Of a DNA stretch of 64,000 bases, positions 16,736-25,559 are shown piece after piece. Numbering within the stretch: position 1 is the first letter of the stretch; the number at the start of each line of letters is the position of its first letter. The position numbers and the translations under genes are program-made. Source of the stretch: Janthinobacterium sp. GW456P (GTDB lineage: Bacteria > Pseudomonadota > Gammaproteobacteria > Burkholderiales > Burkholderiaceae_D); contig NZ_NEHB01000032.1 of the NCBI RefSeq assembly GCF_002127655.1, forward strand, positions 1 through 64,000, in the 5' to 3' direction. A model generated the notes under the pieces. That model was not told the origin of the DNA, made no database searches, and saw only the letters and a program-made list of their open reading frames with translations.

Positions 16736-17941
16736 ATGACAACCACCACCACAACGGCCGCTCTGGCCGACCGGGCGCGCTGGCGCGACCTGGCATCGCC
16801 CGCCATGGCGGCCTTCATCTCCGTCCTCGTCAACTATGGCGGCACCTTCGTGCTGGTGTTCCAGGCGGCCCAGCTGGCCCAGCTGAGCGCGGCGCAGACG
16901 GCATCCTGGGTCTGGTCGCTGAGCATCGGCGTGGGCGTGACGGGCATCTGGCTCAGCTACCGCTACCGCGCGCCCATCATCACCGCCTGGTCCACGCCCG
17001 GCGTGGCCTTCCTGGCCACCGTCATGCCGCATACGCCGTATGCCGAGGTGATCGGCGCCTATATCGTGTCCGCCATCGCCTTCATTTTGCTGGGCATGTC
17101 CGGCGCCTTCGAGCGCCTGGTGCGGCTGATACCGGGCGGCATCGCGGCGGGATTGCTTGCCGGCATCTTGCTGCAGTTTGGCGTCAACGCGTTCGGCGGC
17201 GCCAGCGCCGATCCCGTGCTGGTCGCGGTCTTGCTGCTGTCGTACGCCGTGCTGCGCCGGTTCACGGCACGTTTTGCCGTGGTGGGCATCATGCTGATCG
17301 GTCTGGTCCTGCTGCTGGCGCAGGGGCGCATCGATGCGCAAGGTATCGAACTGGCCCTGGCCGCGCCCGTGTTCGAGATGCCGCGCTTTTCCGTGGCGTC
17401 GCTGCTGGGCGTGGCGCTGCCGCTGTTCCTGATTACGCTGACGGGGCAATACATGCCCGGCATGCTGGTGCTGCGCAATGACGGTTACCAGGTCAGCGCC
17501 AATCCCATCCTGACGGTGACGGGCCTCGGTTCGCTGCTGATGGCGCCGTTCGGCGCGCACGCGTTCAACGTGGCCGCCATCACGGCCGCCATCTGCACGG
17601 GCAAGGATGCCCATGCGGACCCGTCGAAGCGCTATGTCGCGGGCCTGGCTTGCGGCGTGCTGTACATCCTCGTGGGCATCTTTGGCGTCACCCTGGCGAG
17701 CCTGTTCATGGTCTTGCCGCGCGGTTTCATCACGGCGCTGGCGGGCCTGGCCCTGCTGGGCGCCATCGGCAACAGCCTGGCGCAGGCGATGGCGGACGTG
17801 CGCATGCGCGAAACGGCCTTGATTACTTTCCTGGCGACGGCCGCCAACGTGACCCTGCTGGGCGTGGGCGGCGCCCTGTGGGGCTTGGCTGCGGGTCTGG
17901 CCGCGCATGCGCTGATGCATGGCTGGCGCAAGGCGGCATAG
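16736..17941 (+). CDS. benE: BenE-family benzoate/H+ symporter-like permease
   Basis: The 401-residue inner-membrane protein has about twelve hydrophobic segments. The BenE signatures SVLVNYGGTFVLVFQAAQLA near residue 26 and ITAWSTPGVAFLA near residue 82 are clear. E. coli and Acinetobacter BenE were proposed to import benzoate; many homologues near MocR regulators have an untested substrate. ATG at 16736 has AGGGG upstream. No benzoate catabolic gene is nearby, so benzoate is not a safe call for the substrate. Confidence 0.87.
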   Translation: MTTTTTTAALADRARWRDLASPAMAAFISVLVNYGGTFVLVFQAAQLAQLSAAQTASWVWSLSIGVGVTGIWLSYRYRAPIITAWSTPGVAFLATVMPHTPYAEVIGAYIVSAIAFILLGMSGAFERLVRLIPGGIAAGLLAGILLQFGVNAFGGASADPVLVAVLLLSYAVLRRFTARFAVVGIMLIGLVLLLAQGRIDAQGIELALAAPVFEMPRFSVASLLGVALPLFLITLTGQYMPGMLVLRNDGYQVSANPILTVTGLGSLLMAPFGAHAFNVAAITAAICTGKDAHADPSKRYVAGLACGVLYILVGIFGVTLASLFMVLPRGFITALAGLALLGAIGNSLAQAMADVRMRETALITFLATAANVTLLGVGGALWGLAAGLAAHALMHGWRKAA

Positions 17942-18025
17942 CAAGACAGGTTGCCCATGTTGCCAGCTGCCGCATACAATTGCTGCGCCCGTGCCCGTTG
18001 GCACCGTACTTTCCCGATGTGAACG

Positions 18026-18769
18026 ATGGACGACCTGACTTCCCTGGCGCAGTATCTGCTGGCGATCACGCCCGCCTTCCTCGTCTGCGGCGCCTTGCTG
18101 CTGGCCATGCCACGTGGCGGGCAGCGGACGGTGCCGCTGCTGCGCGTGCTCGTGCACATCCTGTTTTTCGTGCTGGCGCGCGACGCGATGACGGCGCACG
18201 GCTACTGGCAGGTGGCGGCGGGCGGCTTGCGCTTCACGGCGCCGCCGCCGGTCTTGCTGGCGCTGGGCACCATGTCGCTGGGGCTGGTGGCAAGCGCGTG
18301 CTGGCTGGAGGCCGAGGCGCGCCGCCAGATCCGCTGGCTGGGCATGCGGCCGGCCCTGTCCGTGCTGCTGGGCGCGGGAGGCGCTTGCCTGATTGTCGGG
18401 CTGGCGACGCGCTTGAAAGCCGCGTTCGGCTTGCCGTCGCTGGCGCCCGTCGCGCCATCCGCGCTGCCCTTGCTGCTGGGCTTTGCGCTGGCGGCCAACT
18501 GTTACGAGGAATTGCTGTTTCGCGGCTTGCTGCAGCAGCAATTGCGCGCCTGGCTGCCGGCCTGGCGCGCGGCGCTGGTGTCGGGCCTGCTGTTTGGCCT
18601 GTGCCACGCCTTCCTTGCCACCACCGTCACGCAGGTGGGTGCACCCATCCTCGTCTTCACCGTGATCGAGGGCGTGGTGGCGGGGCTGGTATATTGCCGT
18701 GCCGGCTTGCTGGGCGCATCCCTGGCGCATGGCCTGGCGATTTTTGCGCTGGCCGCCGGCTGGGTGTGA
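18026..18769 (+). CDS. CPBP-family intramembrane metalloprotease
   Basis: The polytopic membrane protein of 247 residues belongs to the CAAX protease/bacteriocin-processing (Abi) family. The diagnostic motifs are YEELLFRGLL near residue 160 (paired glutamates plus Arg) and FGLCHAFLA near residue 190 with the catalytic His. In bacteria such proteases process small peptides or affect envelope functions; the target here is unknown. It stands alone between benE and the carbonic anhydrase gene. Confidence 0.83.
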   Translation: MDDLTSLAQYLLAITPAFLVCGALLLAMPRGGQRTVPLLRVLVHILFFVLARDAMTAHGYWQVAAGGLRFTAPPPVLLALGTMSLGLVASACWLEAEARRQIRWLGMRPALSVLLGAGGACLIVGLATRLKAAFGLPSLAPVAPSALPLLLGFALAANCYEELLFRGLLQQQLRAWLPAWRAALVSGLLFGLCHAFLATTVTQVGAPILVFTVIEGVVAGLVYCRAGLLGASLAHGLAIFALAAGWV

Positions 18770-18804
18770 ACCCTGTTGTTTAATATTAAAGAAACGAGAA
18801 GACA

Positions 18805-19347
18805 ATGCCCATAAGTTCCTACCTGAATACCCGCCCCGTCGTGGGCGAGCGCGTCTACCTGCATGACACGGCGCAAGTGATCGGCGACGTGCAGATCGGC
18901 GACGACTGCTCGATCTGGTGCAACAGCGTGCTGCGCGGCGACGTCAACCGCATCGTCATCGGCGAGGGCAGTAATATCCAGGACTTTTCCATGGGCCACG
19001 TGTCGCACAGGAATGCGGCCAAGCCCGATGGTTCGCCCTTGACCATCGGCAAATACGTGACCATCGGCCATTCCGTGATCTTGCATGGCTGCACGATTGG
19101 CGACGAATGCCTGATCGGCATGGGCAGCATCGTCATGGATGACGTGGTGGTGGAAAAGCACGTGATGCTGGGCGCGGGCAGCCTGGTGTCGCCGGGCAAG
19201 GTACTGGAAAGCGGCCACCTGTACGTGGGCCGTCCCGCCGCCAAGGTGCGCCCTCTAACGGAAGCGGAGATCGCCTACCTGCGCTATTCGGCCGAGCACT
19301 ATGTGCGCGTCAAGAACAATTACCTGGCCGGTGGCGACGACGCCTGA
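18805..19347 (+). CDS. Gamma-class carbonic anhydrase family protein
   Basis: The 180-residue left-handed beta-helix protein is of the YrdA/CaiE/gamma-CA type. The expected zinc histidines are visible: one in MGHVSHRN (H65 or H68) and two in IGHSVILHGC (H89 and H94). The family catalyses CO2 hydration or is an inactive relative. The start follows AAGAAACGAGAAG. Its last 28 bases overlap the convergent desaturase gene. Confidence 0.9.
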   Translation: MPISSYLNTRPVVGERVYLHDTAQVIGDVQIGDDCSIWCNSVLRGDVNRIVIGEGSNIQDFSMGHVSHRNAAKPDGSPLTIGKYVTIGHSVILHGCTIGDECLIGMGSIVMDDVVVEKHVMLGAGSLVSPGKVLESGHLYVGRPAAKVRPLTEAEIAYLRYSAEHYVRVKNNYLAGGDDA

Positions 19348-20261
19348 GCGCCAGCGCGATCAAGGCGGCGCAGTTCCGGCCGCGGCGCCAGGTCCCCGGG
19401 CAGGCGCAGGGCGGAGACGAGGCCCAGGCGGCGCAACAGCAGCAGCGCCCACCAGCCCGGGTCCCATTCGCCCGGCAGCAGGCCCAGCCTGGCCGAGCCC
19501 GGATACGCGTGATGGTTGTTGTGCCAGCATTCGCCCATGGTCAGCAGCGACGTCAGGCGGATATTTTTGCCTTGCACGGCGGCGCCGTCGACATGAAAAT
19601 GCATCTGGCCATGGTTGTGGGCGAAGTAGCCGATCAGCCAGTGGCCGAGCACGCCGGCGCTGACGCGCGCGCACACGCCCCAGCAGACAAAACCCCAGCC
19701 GCCCCAGGCGAAGCACAGCACGGCCCACGGCAGTTGCTGCAGCATCCAGGTGCTTTCCAGGAAACGGTAAAAGCGGTCGTGTGCGATGCGCGGCTCGATG
19801 GCGATGTGCGGCGGGTGGGCAAGGTCCAGGCGGCAGTGTAATTGCCACCAGGCATCGCGCCAGAAACCGGCGCCGTGGCGCAAATAGGGATGGCAAGCGG
19901 GCAGGCGCTGGGCGTAGTCGCGCAGCTCGTGCTGGCGAAGCAGGCCCAGCGGGCCGCTGAGGCCTACCAGCACGCCCAGGTAGACGAACACATATTCCAG
20001 CCATTGTGGGCATGCAAAACTGTCGTGTATCAGTTTTCGGTGGCTGCCCAGCGAATGGCCGAACAGCAGGACGATGGCCGTGCCGGCCGCAAACAGCAGC
20101 AGGCCGGCCCAGCTGAAGAAGCACAGGGCGCCCGTCGCGGCGCCGGCCAGCATGGCTAGCAGCCACAGCGATTGCAGTGGCGCGTAGCGCACCACGCCGT
20201 CGAGCACGCTGCCCGCGTGGGTGGCGCGGGCGCGGTGGCCGTCCAGGCTGGCTGCGGACAT
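19320..20261 (-). CDS. Membrane fatty acid (acyl-CoA) desaturase-like protein
   Basis: The 313-residue integral membrane di-iron enzyme should introduce a double bond in fatty acyl chains. The first histidine box is GHSLGSHR, a further set is NHGQMHFH and the last is ECWHNNHHAYP. The middle box, normally HRxHH, reads RQHELRDYAQR; a related HDxRDWAQ variant is known in proteobacterial desaturases, so this may be a subgroup feature rather than a defect. Its start overlaps the stop of the DUF3144 gene (TGATG), so the two are probably co-translated. Confidence 0.8.
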   Translation of the reverse strand: MSAASLDGHRARATHAGSVLDGVVRYAPLQSLWLLAMLAGAATGALCFFSWAGLLLFAAGTAIVLLFGHSLGSHRKLIHDSFACPQWLEYVFVYLGVLVGLSGPLGLLRQHELRDYAQRLPACHPYLRHGAGFWRDAWWQLHCRLDLAHPPHIAIEPRIAHDRFYRFLESTWMLQQLPWAVLCFAWGGWGFVCWGVCARVSAGVLGHWLIGYFAHNHGQMHFHVDGAAVQGKNIRLTSLLTMGECWHNNHHAYPGSARLGLLPGEWDPGWWALLLLRRLGLVSALRLPGDLAPRPELRRLDRAGAQASSPPAR

Positions 20262-20578
20262 CAGCCCTTGGGGGCCGACGACGGTTGCGTGTACTTGTCG
20301 AAGTTGGTGATGTAATCGTTGAAGTTGTCGGTCAGCATGCGCTTGTACTGTTCCGTGAAGAAGGCCACGGCGCCTTCCTTTTCCTGCTGCATCTTGGCCA
20401 CGTCGTTGCTCTTGCTGGCGACGAGGAAGGCGTTGAAGCGGGCAGCCGCGTACAGCAGCGAAGTGGCCACTTCATTGCCGCCGCTGTGCATGCATTGTTC
20501 ATTGGCCAGGGCGATGACCTGGTCGGCGCGTTCCCAGAATTCCGGGCCCGCTGCTGGTTTTGTCGTTGGTGTGCTCAT
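20261..20578 (-). CDS. DUF3144 domain protein
   Basis: Small soluble protein of 105 residues matching DUF3144 in pattern: FWERADQVIALANEQ near residue 14, EVATSLLYAAARFNAF, and FTEQYKRMLTDNFNDYI near the end. The function is unknown; an alpha-helical cytoplasmic protein is likely. It is upstream of and overlaps the desaturase gene by one base, which suggests joint expression. Confidence 0.83.
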   Translation of the reverse strand: MSTPTTKPAAGPEFWERADQVIALANEQCMHSGGNEVATSLLYAAARFNAFLVASKSNDVAKMQQEKEGAVAFFTEQYKRMLTDNFNDYITNFDKYTQPSSAPKG

Positions 20579-20645
20579 AAAAATCCTTCATGAAAGTGCG
20601 CGCCAGTCTACACAGGGGGCCGCGGGCTGTCCAGCCGCGCGCCTG

Positions 20646-21146
20646 TCAGGCTGCTTGCAGGATCTGTTCGACGAGCACGGCCAGCGGCTGGCGGATATCG
20701 AGCACGAGGCCCGCTTCATCGGCCTGCAAGGGCTGCAGGGTGGCCAGCTGGCTGTCGAGCAGGCTGGCCGGCATGAAATGGCCGGGGCGCTGCAAGCGGC
20801 CTGCCAGCACGGCGCGCGGGCCGTCCAGGTGGGCAAAGCGCAGGGCCGGGTCGCCTTCGCGCAGCACGTCGCGGTAGGCGCGTTTCAGGGCCGAGCAGGA
20901 GACGACGAGGCCGCTGCCTTGCGCGCGGGCCATGGCGATGCGCTCGCGCAGGGCGGCCAGCCAGCCGGCCCGGTCGGCATCGTCGAGCGCGATGCCGGCG
21001 GCCATCTTGGCCACGTTTTCCGGGGAATGTACGTCGTCGCCTTCCACGTAGGGCAGGTGCAAGGCGTCGGCCAGCAGGCTGCCGACGGCGCTCTTGCCGC
21101 AGCCGGACACGCCCATCACGACCCAGCGCACGGCGGGCACGCCCAT
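20646..21146 (-). CDS. gntK: Gluconokinase
   Basis: Phosphorylates D-gluconate to 6-phosphogluconate. The 166-residue P-loop kinase has GVSGCGKSAVG near residues 11-21, the substrate segment EGDDVHSPENVAKMAAG, and SCSALKRAYRDVLR. I chose the ATG at 21146, two bases after the preceding stop, over the in-frame TTG at 21152. It is the last gene of the yfiR-yfiN-yfiB transcription unit, which is an unusual partner for a sugar kinase. Confidence 0.92.
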   Translation of the reverse strand: MGVPAVRWVVMGVSGCGKSAVGSLLADALHLPYVEGDDVHSPENVAKMAAGIALDDADRAGWLAALRERIAMARAQGSGLVVSCSALKRAYRDVLREGDPALRFAHLDGPRAVLAGRLQRPGHFMPASLLDSQLATLQPLQADEAGLVLDIRQPLAVLVEQILQAA

Positions 21147-21148
21147 GG

Positions 21149-21652
21149 TCAAGGCGCCGAGACGATGACGGTGACGCGGCGGTTTTCCGCCTTGCCCGTC
21201 TTGCTGGCATTCGAGGCCACCGGTTTGCTCATGCCCAGGCCCTTGACCATGATGTTATCGAGTGGAATGCCCGATGCGCTCATGGCATCGGCCACCACGT
21301 TGGCGCGCGCCAGCGACAGCTTGTTGTTGTACGCTTCCGTGCCTTCGTTATCGGTGTGGCCTTCCACGCGCATGTGGGTAATGCCCACTTTCAGCAGGGC
21401 GGCGCTGATTTTCTGGATGGCCATGCGGCTCGGCGGCGTCAGCTTGGCGGCGTCGAATTCGAACAGCAGCTTGTCGGTAAAGCTCAGTTCCCAGCCTTCG
21501 TCGGTCTGGTTGAAGCCTTGCTCCTTCAGGGTGGCGACTTGCTCGGGGCTGAACAGCGGTTTGGTCTCTGGCGTGCTCTGGCAGGCGGCCAGCAGGCCCA
21601 GCATGAATAGGCCGAGTAAGCCGCGGCGTAATTGCTTGTAGATGAATTGCAT
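21149..21652 (-). CDS. yfiB: OmpA-family lipoprotein, YfiB-like
   Basis: The 167-residue outer-membrane lipoprotein has a signal peptide with lipobox LAAC (Cys24) and a C-terminal OmpA/peptidoglycan-binding domain (VEGHTDNEG, then NNKLSLARANVVADAM). In the YfiBNR system YfiB binds and sequesters the periplasmic repressor YfiR, thereby activating the diguanylate cyclase YfiN. The position directly after yfiN-like and yfiR-like genes supports that role. The start at 21652 gives the signal peptide; longer frames run into yfiN. Confidence 0.86.
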   Translation of the reverse strand: MQFIYKQLRRGLLGLFMLGLLAACQSTPETKPLFSPEQVATLKEQGFNQTDEGWELSFTDKLLFEFDAAKLTPPSRMAIQKISAALLKVGITHMRVEGHTDNEGTEAYNNKLSLARANVVADAMSASGIPLDNIMVKGLGMSKPVASNASKTGKAENRRVTVIVSAP

Positions 21653-21668
21653 GGTGTTGCTCCTTGGT

Positions 21669-22940
21669 TCAGGGATGAATATGGGGTTGCGGCAGGCGCG
21701 CCACCTGGCGCGTGCCACGCTGCGCCTGCTTCGCGCGGTACATGGCTTCGTCCGCCGCGCCGACCAGCGAGATGGCGTCGATGGCGTGATCGGGGAAGAC
21801 GGCCACGCCGATGGTCAGCGAGCTGACGATGCTGTTGCCGGTGGGCAGTTCTATGGCTTGCGCCATGGCGGCGATAATGTTGTCGGCGATGTGCATGGCG
21901 TCGCTGCTGTGGCGCAGCGGCTTGAGCACGATGGCGAATTCGTCGCCGCCCAGGCGCGCCACCAGGTCGCCCTCGCGCAATTGCTGCTTGATGCGCGCGG
22001 CGATCGTCACCAGCACGCGGTCGCCCGAGGCATGGCCGAAGGTGTCGTTGATGTACTTGAACCGGTCGCTGTCGAGGAACAGCACGGCCACCTTGCCATT
22101 GCCGACCCGCGCTTCGAGGATGGCGCGTTCCAGTTCCGCTTCCATGAAGGCGCGGTTCGACAGGCCCGTCAGGCTGTCGTGGTTGGCGCGGTGCGACAGC
22201 GAGGCGTGTTCCTTCTGCAGGTGGCTTTGCCACGCTTCCAGTTCGTCGAGCAGGGCGTTGAAGTCGTCATTGATCTGGTTCAGCTCGGCAATATTGGCGG
22301 GCGGCACGCGCAGTTCGAACGAGCGGTCGCGCCGTACGCGGTGGGCCGTTTCCGCCAGGTGGCGCAGGGGCGATGTGATCTCCGTTTCCATGCTGCGCGA
22401 CAGGCGCACGGCGACGGCCAGGCTTAGCACGAGGCAAGCGAGCAGGCAGGTCAGGCCGCTGAGCAGGAAGGGCAGCAGGCTGCGGCTGTGCGGCACCAGG
22501 GTGATGCTGCCGATCGCCTGCTCATTGCGCATGACGGGGAAGGTCAGCGAATCGGGCAGCATCCAGCCCGTCAGCGCCCGTTCGATATAGTAGCGCGTGC
22601 CATGTTCGCCCCGTTCCCAGCGGGCCAGCACCTTGCCGGCCTTGTCGCTCACCTGCGCCTGGTCGATATCTTCATTGACGCCGATCAGGGCCAGCGCTTC
22701 CCTGGCGGCCAGGGAGTCGCCAAAGACGACGGCCCCCTCCACCGTGTAGCTCATCGAGCGGGCCACCAGGCGCAGGTTCTGGTCCGAATACACGCGCAGG
22801 GCCAGCAGCGCCACGGCCGTCAGGGTCAGGCCTGCCGCCAGCACGGCGATCAGCGACACGCTCAGGTGGGCGCGCCGCAGCACGCTGTCGAGCGTGGGGC
22901 GGGGGGGGCGGGCAGGCTTGTTGCTCATGCGGGCGCTCAT
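21669..22940 (-). CDS. yfiN: Membrane diguanylate cyclase, YfiN/TpbB-like
   Basis: Makes cyclic di-GMP from two GTP. The 423-residue protein has a first membrane helix (about residues 26-48), a periplasmic domain of YfiN/CHASE8 type, a second helix near 155-180, a HAMP-like linker (SPLRHLAETAHRV), and a GGDEF domain with intact motif RLGGDEF at 329-335. YfiR is expected to inhibit it from the periplasm. Its start overlaps the yfiR stop by four bases. No clear RxxD inhibitory site precedes GGDEF. Confidence 0.9.
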   Translation of the reverse strand: MSARMSNKPARPPRPTLDSVLRRAHLSVSLIAVLAAGLTLTAVALLALRVYSDQNLRLVARSMSYTVEGAVVFGDSLAAREALALIGVNEDIDQAQVSDKAGKVLARWERGEHGTRYYIERALTGWMLPDSLTFPVMRNEQAIGSITLVPHSRSLLPFLLSGLTCLLACLVLSLAVAVRLSRSMETEITSPLRHLAETAHRVRRDRSFELRVPPANIAELNQINDDFNALLDELEAWQSHLQKEHASLSHRANHDSLTGLSNRAFMEAELERAILEARVGNGKVAVLFLDSDRFKYINDTFGHASGDRVLVTIAARIKQQLREGDLVARLGGDEFAIVLKPLRHSSDAMHIADNIIAAMAQAIELPTGNSIVSSLTIGVAVFPDHAIDAISLVGAADEAMYRAKQAQRGTRQVARLPQPHIHP

Positions 22941-23518
22941 GGCGGCGGTCCCTTGCGACGCGCAATTTGCAAGGCGTTCGGATGCACGCGCAGGCCGCTG
23001 CGGGCGATGGCGTCGAGGTTGACGTCAAAACCGATCTGGGCCTCGTTCAGGCGCAGGCAGAACATGATGCCCACGGTGCAGGACGTGCCCGGTTCGGCAA
23101 CCGATAAAATCGGCTTGCCGATGATCTGCGCCAGCAGATGCTCGCGTTCGCCCTCGGGCAGGCTGCCCAGGTAGACGACGTCGCATTCGCTGGCCGCGCT
23201 TGCCGCCGCCGGGCTTTTCACGCGGATGCGCGGGCCCAGGCTCGAGGCAGGCGTATCGACGATGGCCGCGCCGTAGTGGGGCGCACCGAGCATGCAGACG
23301 CGCACTTCCTGGCGCGCCACGGGCCAGCGCACATAACTGACGATGCCAAACAACACCTGGGCCACTTCGGCGGGACGCCTGGCGTCGGCCGCCGCGCCCG
23401 TTTGCGCCCATGCCGCGTACGGCGCCAGCGCAGCGCAGGCGAGCAAGGTGGCCAGCAGCGCGACGGCGAGCGGGGCAGGCAGCGCAAGGCGCTGCCGGTG
23501 GCGGGGGGAGGAGGGCAC
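22937..23518 (-). CDS. yfiR: YfiR-like periplasmic repressor (DUF4154)
   Basis: The 193-residue protein has a long signal region ending near AAWAQ (residue 39) and a DUF4154/YfiR domain. Four cysteines at 75, 112, 147 and 154 match the spacing of the two disulfides described for Pseudomonas YfiR, so redox control is plausible. YfiR binds YfiN and keeps the cyclase off; oxidation or YfiB binding relieves this. It is the first gene of yfiR-yfiN-yfiB-gntK. Confidence 0.88.
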   Translation of the reverse strand: MPSSPRHRQRLALPAPLAVALLATLLACAALAPYAAWAQTGAAADARRPAEVAQVLFGIVSYVRWPVARQEVRVCMLGAPHYGAAIVDTPASSLGPRIRVKSPAAASAASECDVVYLGSLPEGEREHLLAQIIGKPILSVAEPGTSCTVGIMFCLRLNEAQIGFDVNLDAIARSGLRVHPNALQIARRKGPPP

Positions 23519-23630
23519 GGCGTCGGTGTCTTTATGCAGGTCGGTGGCTATTCAAATCGTTACTCAGCAACACAGACTGTACGGAAGTCCGTGTTGAAAG
23601 TAAATCACGGCATGACGCCATAAACCTTGC

Positions 23631-23658
23631 ATTATAAACACGAATGTGAAAACTTGCA
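23631..23658 (-). promoter_or_regulatory. Possible sigma-70 promoter for yfiR operon
   Basis: Read on the minus strand, a perfect TATAAT (23636-23631) is preceded after 16 bases by TGCAAG (23658-23653), a weak -35 hexamer. It lies about 113 bases upstream of the yfiR start in an AT-richer patch. Confidence 0.35.
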
Positions 23659-23711
23659 TTCTTTGCCATGAGAATTACTTATCAACACTGCCGTGGCGCG
23701 CTGAAGTGTTG

Positions 23712-25364
23712 CTATTCTTCCAGTGTCGCTTCCAGCAAGTCGATTTCGCGCAGCAGGCGCAAATGGATGGTGTCGTCCAGTTCGCCCGAGATGCGGCGGC
23801 GGAACAGCTCGTCGCGCTCGGCATTGAGCGCTTCCAGGCGCAGTGCCCGTTCGGCTTTGGCCAGTTCCTGCAAGCGCATCGCCTCGTCGTTGCTGCTTTC
23901 GCCATAGGCGAGGCGGCGCCGGTAGGCTTCGATCAGGCGGTTGGCCGCCTCCGTGACGACTTGCTGTTTGTCATTCTTGTCGATGCCTTCGCACACTTTT
24001 TCCAACCGCGCGATGGCCGCTTCGGCGGCAGCGGCGCGGGCATTGCGCTCTTCCGTCGAACGGCGCGCGGGCGGCGCGAATACGAGGCCCTTGGTCAGCA
24101 GGGGCAAGGTGACGCTGGCCAGCAGCAGCGACAGTAAAATCACGCCCATGGCGAGAAAGATGACGAGGTCGCGCGCGGGAAAGCGCGTGCCGTCGGGCAA
24201 GAACAGCGGCAGGGTCAGGATGCCGGCCAGGGTCAGCGCGCCGCGCACGCCCGCGAACGACGCCACCAGCAGCAATCGCAGGCTGGGGCGGGCCAGCAGC
24301 GCCGCGTCCTTCGGCTCGCCCGCCACCTTCTTGTGGTGCTTGAACAGGGTCAGTTTCATCGAGATGAAGACCCAGAGGAAGCGCATGAAGGTCAGCCCCA
24401 CCGTGATGGCGACGACGAACAGCGGCAGCTTCCAGGCGCTGCCGGCGCCCACTTCCATCGAGGCGGCGGGCAGGCCGGCCACGGTGGCGGGCAGTTGCGC
24501 GCCCAGCATGACGAAGATCACGCCGTTCAAGACCAGTTGCACGGTATCCCACACGGCCTTGCGCTGGGTGCGCGTGGCGGCCAGCGGGCGGCCGATCAGG
24601 TCGGCATAATGCATGGACACGCCCGCCGTGGCGGCGGCCAGGATGCCGGAGCCGTGGATTTGCTCGGCGCCCAGGTAGGCGGCGAACGGGATCAGGATGC
24701 TGATGAGGATTTGCAAGCCAGGCTCTTCGCCGACCTTGCTCACCAGCCATTTATTTGCCAGGCCCACGCCCCAGGAGATGCCCAGGCCGATGACGATGCC
24801 GCCGCCCGCTTCCTGCAGGAAACTGAGCGAGGCGGCGCCGATGGAAAAGCCGCCCGTCATCATGGCGCCCACGGCAAACGTGAAGCACACGAGGCCCGAG
24901 GCGTCGTTGAGCAGGGATTCGCCTTCGAGGATGTGCATCAGGCGCGGCGGGATCGGGTTGCCGGCGGCGATCGCCGAGACGGCCACGGGGTCCGTCGGCG
25001 ACAGGATGGCGCCGAGCGCGAAGGCGACGGCCAGCGGCACGCTGGGAATGAGCCAGTCGATGAAGAAACCCATGCCCAGCACGGTAAACAGCACCAGGCC
25101 GATGGCCAGCATCAGGATTGAACGCGCGTCGGAAAAGAAGGCGCCCTTGGGGATGCGCCAGCCATCGAGAAACAGCAGCGGCGGGATGAAGAGCAAAAAG
25201 AAGATGTCGGGGTCGAGCGGCACTTGCACGCCAAACACGGCCAATCCCGTGCCGCCGGCGATCTGGATCAGCGGTAGCGGCAATTTGACCCAGCGCGAGC
25301 GGGCGAGAAAGCCGCACAGGACGACGGTCAACACGAGGATGAGGATGATAGTAACGGTATGCAT
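23712..25364 (-). CDS. Na+/H+ antiporter, CPA1 (NhaP) family
   Basis: The 550-residue protein has about twelve membrane helices followed by a charged cytoplasmic tail of roughly 130 residues. Family motifs are FIPPLLFLDGW near residue 68, ALGAILSPTDPVAVSAIA near residue 121 and the ion-binding ND in EGESLLNDASGLV. It exchanges cytoplasmic Na+ (or K+) for protons. I chose the ATG at 25364, which starts directly with the first helix; the longer frame runs through the divergent promoter. Confidence 0.9.
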   Translation of the reverse strand: MHTVTIILILVLTVVLCGFLARSRWVKLPLPLIQIAGGTGLAVFGVQVPLDPDIFFLLFIPPLLFLDGWRIPKGAFFSDARSILMLAIGLVLFTVLGMGFFIDWLIPSVPLAVAFALGAILSPTDPVAVSAIAAGNPIPPRLMHILEGESLLNDASGLVCFTFAVGAMMTGGFSIGAASLSFLQEAGGGIVIGLGISWGVGLANKWLVSKVGEEPGLQILISILIPFAAYLGAEQIHGSGILAAATAGVSMHYADLIGRPLAATRTQRKAVWDTVQLVLNGVIFVMLGAQLPATVAGLPAASMEVGAGSAWKLPLFVVAITVGLTFMRFLWVFISMKLTLFKHHKKVAGEPKDAALLARPSLRLLLVASFAGVRGALTLAGILTLPLFLPDGTRFPARDLVIFLAMGVILLSLLLASVTLPLLTKGLVFAPPARRSTEERNARAAAAEAAIARLEKVCEGIDKNDKQQVVTEAANRLIEAYRRRLAYGESSNDEAMRLQELAKAERALRLEALNAERDELFRRRISGELDDTIHLRLLREIDLLEATLEE

Positions 25365-25450
25365 GAAGAAGCGGCGGCGTGCTGAAACGCTGATTATAAG
25401 GCGCAGCCCGCCTGCAGGCGGCGACTGCGTGTCATTGCGTACATACAACA

Positions 25451-25477
25451 AGTCACAATCGCGGTAAGATTGTCACT
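25451..25477. promoter_or_regulatory. 27-bp dyad between antiporter and molybdenum hydroxylase operon
   Basis: Arms AGTCACAATC and GATTGTCACT flank GCGGTAA, with one mismatched pair. It lies about 83 bases upstream of the cytochrome c start, where an operator for the three-gene oxidoreductase operon or the divergent antiporter would be expected. I cannot name the regulator. It does not resemble the ModE boxes at 46.6 kb. Confidence 0.45.
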
Positions 25478-25559
25478 GTGGCCCTGTTGCGGCCGCCATT
25501 GGCTGGCGGTCCGTGCGCCTTGCTTTTACCCTGGCCTTTACTTTTCATTGGTTCCTGTT

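Noticed and set aside
16736-17941. Assigning benzoate as certain substrate of the BenE-like permease
   Set aside because: No benzoate catabolic gene is nearby, and MocR linkage suggests other effectors.
16352-18805. 817-codon minus-strand frame across MocR, benE and CPBP
   Set aside because: Gln/His/Arg-rich shadow of three recognisable plus-strand genes.
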